Assembly: GCF_000336775.1 (NCBI RefSeq)
Contig: NZ_AOLJ01000006.1
Coordinates: 284-37,616, forward strand
Reading direction: 5' to 3'
DNA: 37,333 nucleotides
Source: Haloferax gibbonsii ATCC 33959
Lineage (GTDB): Archaea; Halobacteriota; Halobacteria; Halobacteriales; Haloferacaceae
The notes below the pieces were generated by a model. It worked only from the letters and a program-made list of their open reading frames with translations, was not told the DNA's origin and ran no database searches. Made by a program: the position numbers and the translations under genes. Of the stretch, positions 32,537 to 37,333 are shown piece by piece; the first letter of the stretch is position 1, and each line of letters begins with the position of its first letter.

Positions 32537-34059
32537 GTTCGACCGTCGCGCTCGGGCTGACCGTCGCGACGCTCGTCGCCTTTACCGGCGTCGGCGTGTG
32601 GTTCTCTCGCGGTCGTGTCGGCTCCGTCGAGGACCTCATTAGCGCCCGCGACTCCGCGGGGAGCCGGCGGACGACGGCGACGCTCGTCGCGTCCGTCATG
32701 GGCGTGTGGGTGCTCTTTTCGGCTCCGGAGGCGGGTGCGAGCTTCGGTATCGCGGCCGTCGTCGGCTACGCGGTCGGCGAGGCCGTCCCGATGCTCGTCT
32801 ACGCCCGCCTCGGTCCGCGAATCCGGGAACTCATCCCCGAGGGTCACTCGCTGACCGAATACGCCCACGCCCGGTACGGGTCAGCGATGTACGCGTTCGT
32901 CCTCCTCGTGAGCGCGCTCTACATGTTCATCTTCCTCGCCGCCGAGTTGACCGGCATCGCGGGCGCGCTCTCGCTCGTCGCGGGCGTCCCGCAGTGGCAG
33001 ACCGCGCTCCTCGTCGGCGGCTTCGTCCTGCTCTACACGAGTTACGGCGGCCTCCGCGCCAGCATCGCGACCGACGCGGTCCAAGCGGTCATCGTTATCC
33101 CGCTCTTGTTGCTCGCGTTCGCCGGCACGCTCGTCGCGCTCGGCGGTCCCGCCGCCGCCATCGACGGTATCACGGCGACGAACCCCGCGCTTCTCGACCT
33201 CGGTGCGGTCGCCGGCCTGCAGTTCGGCCTCGCGCTCGCGTTCGCCATCCTCGGCGCGGAACTCATCAACCAGACGTGGTGGCAACGCATCTACGCGGCC
33301 GACTCGTCGGAGACGGTCGGGCGGAGCTTTCGAACCGCGGCGCTCGCAAACGGCGCAATCGTGTTCGTCACCGCCTTCTTCGGCGTCGTCGCGGTCGGTA
33401 ACGCCGCCGTCGTCACCGACCCCGCGAGCGCGGGCTACAACGCCGACGCCGCCTTCTTCGTCCTCCTCGGCGAGGCGTTCCCCGAGTGGCTCGTCCTCGC
33501 GGCGGTCCTCCTCGCGCTCCTGCTCGTGATGAGCTCCATCGACACGCTGTTCAATGCGCTTTCGAGCCTCGTGACCGCCGACCTCGCGCGCCTGCTCGCG
33601 GAACCGAGCGACCGCCGCCTCGCGCTCGGGTCGAGAGCGCTCACAGTCGTCGTCGCGGTCGCCGCGATTTACGTCAGCCTCCGGGCCCAGAGCGTCCTCC
33701 GGCTGTTCTTCTTCGCCGACCTGCTCGGCGCTGCCGTCGCCTTCCCTCTCGTCTACGGGCTGTACTCGACGCGAATCACCGGCCCCGGCGCGCTCGCGAG
33801 CAGTCTCACCGGACTCGCCGTCGGCCTCGCGTTCTTCCCCGACCTCCGCGGCGTCATCACGTCGATTCCGGTCGTCGGCGGCCTGCTCCCCGCCGCCGAC
33901 CCGCTGTATCTCACGTCCTTCGGCGGGGCGTTCGTGGTGTCGACGGCGGCGGCGCTCGTCGCCGCCCGACTCACGGACGCCGGGTTCGACCTCGGTCGGC
34001 TCTCGCGAGAGATTCGCCGGTTCGACGACGGCCGAACTGAGGCGCCGTCGTCCGATTGA
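32530..34059 (+). CDS. Sodium:solute symporter (SSS family)
   Basis: A 509-residue membrane protein with about 13 hydrophobic helices and the LeuT-like SSS pattern: GVWVLFSAPEAGASFGIAAV, LYTSYGGLRASIATDAVQAV (a classic SSS signature) and LLLVMSSIDTLFNALSSLVT (sodium-site helix). It follows the two TenA genes with no gap, so it is likely co-transcribed and may import thiamine or a pyrimidine breakdown product. That substrate is inference; no named thiamine transporter family is matched. Confidence 0.9.
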   Translation: MVSSTVALGLTVATLVAFTGVGVWFSRGRVGSVEDLISARDSAGSRRTTATLVASVMGVWVLFSAPEAGASFGIAAVVGYAVGEAVPMLVYARLGPRIRELIPEGHSLTEYAHARYGSAMYAFVLLVSALYMFIFLAAELTGIAGALSLVAGVPQWQTALLVGGFVLLYTSYGGLRASIATDAVQAVIVIPLLLLAFAGTLVALGGPAAAIDGITATNPALLDLGAVAGLQFGLALAFAILGAELINQTWWQRIYAADSSETVGRSFRTAALANGAIVFVTAFFGVVAVGNAAVVTDPASAGYNADAAFFVLLGEAFPEWLVLAAVLLALLLVMSSIDTLFNALSSLVTADLARLLAEPSDRRLALGSRALTVVVAVAAIYVSLRAQSVLRLFFFADLLGAAVAFPLVYGLYSTRITGPGALASSLTGLAVGLAFFPDLRGVITSIPVVGGLLPAADPLYLTSFGGAFVVSTAAALVAARLTDAGFDLGRLSREIRRFDDGRTEAPSSD

Positions 34060-34075
34060 GGCGCCGTCGTCCGAC
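34038..34075. repeat. 19-bp tandem duplication at the symporter stop codon
   Basis: TGAGGCGCCGTCGTCCGAT (34038-34056) is followed directly by a copy ending in C (34057-34075). The TGA of the second copy is the stop codon; the first copy is read in another phase as part of the C-terminal EAPSSD. Confidence 0.85.
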
Positions 34076-34106
34076 TCGCTCGCCTCACTATCCCGGCTGG
34101 ACGACT

Positions 34107-34499
34107 TCAGTACTCGCTGACCGTCGCGGTCCCCACCGAGATTCGGACGAGTTCGTTTTCGGGCCACGCGGATTCTTCGGCCCCGTACTTCCGGTTGATT
34201 CGCTGGGTCGCGTCTTTCCGGGCGTCGTCGTCGGTGACGACGGTGGCCGTCCCGAGAATCGTCACCTTCCACTGCGCCTGTCCGTTCTCGTCTTTCTGGA
34301 TTGAGAGCGCGACGCGCGGGTTCTCGCGGATGTTTTCGAGCTTTCGACCCGTGGTGAGCACCTCGATTACTCCGCGGTCGTCCGCGTAGTCGAACCAGAC
34401 GGGTGCGACGTGGGGGCGGTCGTCGACGCTGGTCGCGAGGTGCGCCATGACCGGTTCGCTCGTCACGAGCGCCGCGGCGCGTTCGGAGAGGCCTGCCAT
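34107..34499 (-). CDS. PPOX-class (pyridoxamine 5'-phosphate oxidase fold) protein
   Basis: A 130-residue split-barrel flavin- or F420-binding protein. MAHLATSVDDRPHVAPVWFD then VIEVLTTGRKLENIRENPRV and LSIQKDENGQAQWKVTILGT follow the family pattern. Such small proteins reduce or bind flavin/F420 substrates or act in heme chemistry; the exact role is not readable. A TATA-like CGTTTTACG lies about 27 bp upstream of the ATG, so the message should be leaderless. Confidence 0.88.
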   Translation of the reverse strand: MAGLSERAAALVTSEPVMAHLATSVDDRPHVAPVWFDYADDRGVIEVLTTGRKLENIRENPRVALSIQKDENGQAQWKVTILGTATVVTDDDARKDATQRINRKYGAEESAWPENELVRISVGTATVSEY

Positions 34500-34546
34500 A
34501 TGCTAATTATCGTCGTGTCGGCGTAAAACGGTGACTTCGCTCCGGT

Positions 34547-34560
34547 TTTACAAACGCGAG
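34547..34560 (-). repeat. Solitary origin-recognition repeat
   Basis: TTTACAAACGCGAG, identical to the inverted copy at 29655-29668 and followed by GGTAGT as in the flank consensus. It lies about 4.8 kb from the origin, in the intergenic region upstream of the PPOX gene. Confidence 0.75.
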
Positions 34561-34784
34561 GGTAGTCCCCGCGCTGCTGGCCGCGTCCCGTCGAGTCGCT
34601 GGTCGCGCCACGTCCCGCCTCGTGAACGCTCGCGACTCGCGTAATCTCTCTCACCTCTCTGCCCTGTTCACTCGCTCCTAACGCCAGCCGAAACGCGGTT
34701 TGACTCCGTCCAAATTCGGTGAAAGGGGCCTCATAACGGGTGCATAACAAAGGGGTCAGACGCGACAGTTCAGGCACCCTACTC

Positions 34785-35804
34785 ATGAGCATCGAGGTTC
34801 GACGGGCGACTGGAGACGACGTCCACGGCTGGGACGCGTTCGTCGAACAGTCCCCGCACGGCAACGCGTTCCATCAGTACGACGCGCTTGAGATTCAGGC
34901 GGCCCACGCCGGCGCGGAGTTGATACCGCTCGTCGGACGCAAAGGTGAGGAAGTCGTCGGACTGTTTCCGATGTTCCGCATCGACAAAGGACCAATCGCG
35001 ACGGTGTTCTCGCCGCCGCCGGAACTGCGAGTCGCGTATCTCGGACCGGTCCTGTTGAACATGGACCACATGAAACAGCGAAAGCGCGAGGGCCGGCACC
35101 ACGAATTCATCGACGACTGCCTCGAATGGGTCCGCGACGAAATTCGACCGCGCTACACCCATATCCGCCTCGACGGCCGGTACGACGACCTCAGGGCCTT
35201 CTCGTGGAACGACTACGCGATAACGCCGCAGTACACCTACCACGTCGACCTCTCGCCCGGCGCCGACGACGTGTTCATGAGTTTCAGCAGCGACGCTCGG
35301 TCGAACATCCGGAACGCGCCCGACGACGCGTACACCATCGAGGAGGGCGGTCCCGAAGAAATCGAGCAAATCGTCGAACAGGTCGCCTCGCGCTACGAGG
35401 CACAGGGCATCTCGTACCGGTCGACCCCGTCGTTCGTCAAGGACCTCTACACCACCCTTCCCGAGGGACAGATTCGCCCCTACGTCCTCCGAACCGACGG
35501 CGAGTTCGTCGGCGGCATCCTCGCCGTCGACTACAAGGAGACGGTGTCGCGGTGGCAGGGCGGCGTGCGGACCGACGTGGACACCGACCTCGCCGTCAAC
35601 GACCTGCTCGACTGGCACATCATGCGCGACGCGATGGACCGCGGGCGGACGACGTACGACCTCGTCGGCGCGAACAACCGCCGTATCAACCGGTACAAGG
35701 CGAAGTTCAATCCCGAACTCCACCCCTTCTACAGCCTCGAACGGAACGCGGCGGGAATGAAGACGCTCGCGCACCTCTACAAGACGATTCGGGAGGGCGT
35801 GTAA
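34785..35804 (+). CDS. FemAB/GNAT-fold acyl- or aminoacyltransferase
   Basis: A 339-residue protein of the double-GNAT FemAB/BioF2-like group. Features: AFHQYDALEIQAAHAGAELI, GLFPMFRIDKGP, the mid-domain MSFSSDARSNIRNA, and the C-terminal GGILAVDYKETVSRWQGGVR with INRYKAKFNPELHPFYSLER. Relatives transfer amino acids or acyl groups to cell-wall or polysaccharide precursors; in archaea without peptidoglycan a role in glycan or lipid modification is usual speculation. The ATG at 34785 (MSIEVRRATGDD) is the family-like start; an ATG at 34740 would add 15 residues. Confidence 0.85.
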   Translation: MSIEVRRATGDDVHGWDAFVEQSPHGNAFHQYDALEIQAAHAGAELIPLVGRKGEEVVGLFPMFRIDKGPIATVFSPPPELRVAYLGPVLLNMDHMKQRKREGRHHEFIDDCLEWVRDEIRPRYTHIRLDGRYDDLRAFSWNDYAITPQYTYHVDLSPGADDVFMSFSSDARSNIRNAPDDAYTIEEGGPEEIEQIVEQVASRYEAQGISYRSTPSFVKDLYTTLPEGQIRPYVLRTDGEFVGGILAVDYKETVSRWQGGVRTDVDTDLAVNDLLDWHIMRDAMDRGRTTYDLVGANNRRINRYKAKFNPELHPFYSLERNAAGMKTLAHLYKTIREGV

Positions 35805-35904
35805 CGGAGTACGGTTCGTCCCGAATTCCGTCCGGATATTGACTCAAGAAGTCCCAGAAACCCTACTAGTTACCCAACTCGGCGGTCGCACGGAAAACCC
35901 GGGT

Positions 35905-36045
35905 TTACTCGTGTTCGAGTGCGTCGTACACGCCCCGGTGGTCGTCGCGGTCGGCCTTCGCGACGCGGAGAACGAGCTCTCGACGGATGTCTTCCATCAC
36001 CCTGTCGAGTTCAGATTCATTGTTCGCGCCGTCTTTCGTTGCCAT
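35905..36045 (-). CDS. 46-residue acidic protein downstream of the Doc gene
   Basis: Minus strand from 36045: MATKDGANNESELDRVMEDI then RRELVLRVAKADRDDHRGVY and DALEHE. It is charged and probably helical, with good third-base bias. It begins 24 bp after the inferred end of the broken Fic/Doc gene on the same strand. Family not recognised. Size and position would suit an antitoxin, though antitoxins usually precede Doc (inference). Confidence 0.6.
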   Translation of the reverse strand: MATKDGANNESELDRVMEDIRRELVLRVAKADRDDHRGVYDALEHE

Positions 36046-36069
36046 ACGCCTACTGTGTCTTCCGTAGAG

Positions 36070-36559
36070 TTATTGCTTCGGGTCTGATGCGTCGTCGTCT
36101 AACTGGTCGAGTCCGTGCCGAACGAGTCCGTTTCGCCACTGTTCGACCACGTCATTGAGGTCGACTTCTTTGGTGTGTGTGTCCGGAGATAATCGATAAC
36201 GCCGTCCTCGTCCGTGGCGGCTTCATCGGTTCCGAACTGCTTGAGAATCTCTCTGACTTCGTGGCCGTACTCCAATCGATACCCGTTGAGCAGGTAGAAT
36301 ACGACTGTCGTGTTCAGCGCGGTTCGTTTATTCCCGTCGACGAACGGATGGTTAGCGACGAGGAGTCGGAGTAGATGGTACGCTTTCTCGTGTATGGTCT
36401 CCGGTGCTGCGCCGAAGCTTCCCGTTTCGATATACTCCACGCGAACTCGATATCCCCCTCGCTCTGAACCCCGCGCGTCGTCTCCGCATACTCTGAAACG
36501 ATGTCATCGTGTATCTCGACGACATCGTCGACGGTCGGGTACCAGAGTGGGCGACTCAT
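36070..36559 (-). pseudogene. doc: Fic/Doc-family toxin gene with two frameshifts
   Basis: Three reading frames together make one Doc protein. From 36559: MSRPLWYPTVDDVVEIHDDI, VSEYAETTRGVQSEGDIEFA. One base is missing after 36440; the next frame continues EYIETGSFGAAPETIHEKAY with the Fic motif HPFVDGNKRTAL, then ILKQFGTDEAA. Near 36170-36180 an extra AC in an (AC)n run shifts the frame again; beyond it TKEVDLNDVVEQWRNGLVRH continues to a stop at 36070-36072. Doc proteins inactivate translation by phosphorylating EF-Tu-type factors. The Fic catalytic motif is intact, but as read no full-length protein can form. Sequencing error is an alternative. Confidence 0.8.
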
Positions 36560-36611
36560 TGAACGCTGTGTTCTCCCGGAGGCCGTATCACCGTTTCCTT
36601 CGACGCTGAAG

Positions 36612-37306
36612 TTAGAGCCCCGCGTAGGGGTCGGGCTTCGCCTCGGTCAGGCGGTCGACCTGCTCGTCCGTGAGGTCGATAGCGGCGGCTTCGAGGTTCT
36701 CGGTCAGTTGCTCGACCGTACGTGCGCCGACGATGGGGGCCGTGACGCCGTCGCGGTGCATGAGCCACGCGAGCGCCGTCTGGGCGGGCGTCGCGTCGAC
36801 TTCCTCGGCGACCGCGTCGAGTTCGTCGTGCACGTCGAAGTTCTCCTCCGTCAGATACGACTCCTCGAACCGGCTGGACTCCGCGGCGCGGGACTCGCCG
36901 GTGAGGCCGTCCTCGCGGGTGTACTTCCCGGTGAGGAAGCCCTGTCCGAGCGGGCTCCACGGACAGACCGCGATGCCGTACGAGCGGGTCATCTCGAGGT
37001 AGTCCCCCTCGATTTCGCGGTCGACGAGGTTGTACCGCGGCTGGGCGACGGTGAACGGCTCCCAGCCCTCGGCGCGGGCGATTTCGTTCGCCTTCGCCAC
37101 TTTCCACGCGTTCGGTCGGAGGGTCGACGCGCCGAGGTAGTGGACCTTTCCGTCCTCGACGAGGCCGTTGAGCGTCTTCATCATCTCGCGGGTGGGGGTC
37201 TCGTCGTCCCAGCGGTGGATGTAGAGCACGTCCACGTAGTCGGTGTCGAGGCGGTCGAGTAGGGCGTCGATGCGGTGCCGGATGTTCTTCCGGTTCGTCC
37301 CGCGGC
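36612..37306 (-). CDS. Aldo/keto reductase, C-terminal part (truncated at contig edge)
   Basis: About 231 codons of an AKR of the YajO/YhdN type. The frame is open to the contig edge and reads TNRKNIRHRIDALLDRLDTD then YVDVLYIHRWDDETPT, continuing with LVEDGKVHYLGASTLRPNAW and CPWSPLGQGFLTGKYTRED, and ending GARTVEQLTENLEAA. The N-terminal third with the catalytic Asp, Tyr and Lys is missing because the genomic sequence ends at 37306. NADPH-dependent carbonyl reduction is expected; substrate unknown. Confidence 0.9.
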
Positions 37307-37333
37307 CTGTCTCTTATACACATCTCTGAGCGG
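37307..37333. other. Library adapter: transposon mosaic end plus primer sequence (not genomic)
   Basis: CTGTCTCTTATACACATCT (37307-37325) is the 19-bp Tn5 mosaic end used in tagmentation libraries. CTGAGCGG follows, which matches my memory of an early Nextera/454-type adapter. Translating it on the minus strand gives MCIRDR, a known contamination signature. Confidence 0.97.

Noticed and set aside
1..37306. tRNA, rRNA, insertion sequence or transposase genes
   Set aside because: None recognised on either strand; the only transposon-derived sequence is the library adapter beyond 37306.

Overview
This is haloarchaeal DNA, most like Haloferax or a close relative. The GC content is high with strong G/C at third codon positions, and the encoded proteins are acidic. 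Many starts look leaderless, with a TATA-like box about 25-30 bp upstream. Archaeal information-processing genes are present (Orc1/Cdc6, TBP), along with bacterio-opsin-activator-type HTH regulators and a Tat lipoprotein. An orc1/cdc6 gene beside an array of origin repeats, plus a TBP gene and a ParA-type ATPase, suggests a secondary replicon (megaplasmid) or an accessory origin. The right end is not genomic: positions 37307-37333 are a sequencing-library transposon end plus adapter, so 37306 is a contig edge.

Layout. (1) 1-2744: the start of an FAH-family hydrolase (cut by the window), an SDR oxidoreductase and a divergent zinc-dependent dehydrogenase, probably sugar or sugar-acid catabolism. 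(2) 3131-9137: a minus-strand peptide/opine-type ABC import operon (Tat-lipoprotein binding protein, two permeases, one fused double-ATPase protein), followed on the same strand upstream by an HTH_10 regulator and a DASS/SLC13-type anion transporter. (3) 11687-12957: a ParA-like ATPase and a small acidic partner, overlapping by four bases. (4) 13110-26023: a glycine-betaine catabolic island. It holds a dimethylglycine-dehydrogenase-like flavoprotein, a BCCT transporter with a 52-residue membrane protein, a sarcosine-oxidase-like flavoprotein, a GbcA-like Rieske oxygenase with an overlapping small zinc-finger/winged-helix protein, an HTH_10 regulator, a second HTH-like protein, RidA, a serine/threonine dehydratase and serine hydroxymethyltransferase. 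(5) 26266-27903: a GlcG/HbpS-family protein and an M20 peptidase. (6) 28019-30729: Orc1/Cdc6, the replication origin and TBP. (7) 31014-34059: two TenA-family proteins and a sodium:solute symporter, likely one operon for thiamine-precursor salvage. (8) 34107-37306: a PPOX-fold protein, a FemAB/GNAT-like transferase, a 46-residue protein, a broken Fic/Doc toxin gene and a partial aldo/keto reductase.

How it works together (inference from families and clustering). BCCT imports glycine betaine. The Rieske enzyme demethylates it to dimethylglycine, the DMGDH-like enzyme makes sarcosine and methylene-THF, and the MSOX-like enzyme makes glycine. SHMT joins glycine with methylene-THF to give serine. 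The dehydratase releases pyruvate and ammonia, with RidA clearing the reactive enamine. No Rieske reductase (GbcB type) is visible. A short element, CCACTAT(T), lies just downstream of the predicted TATA boxes of the BCCT, Rieske and DMGDH-like genes and is a candidate shared operator.
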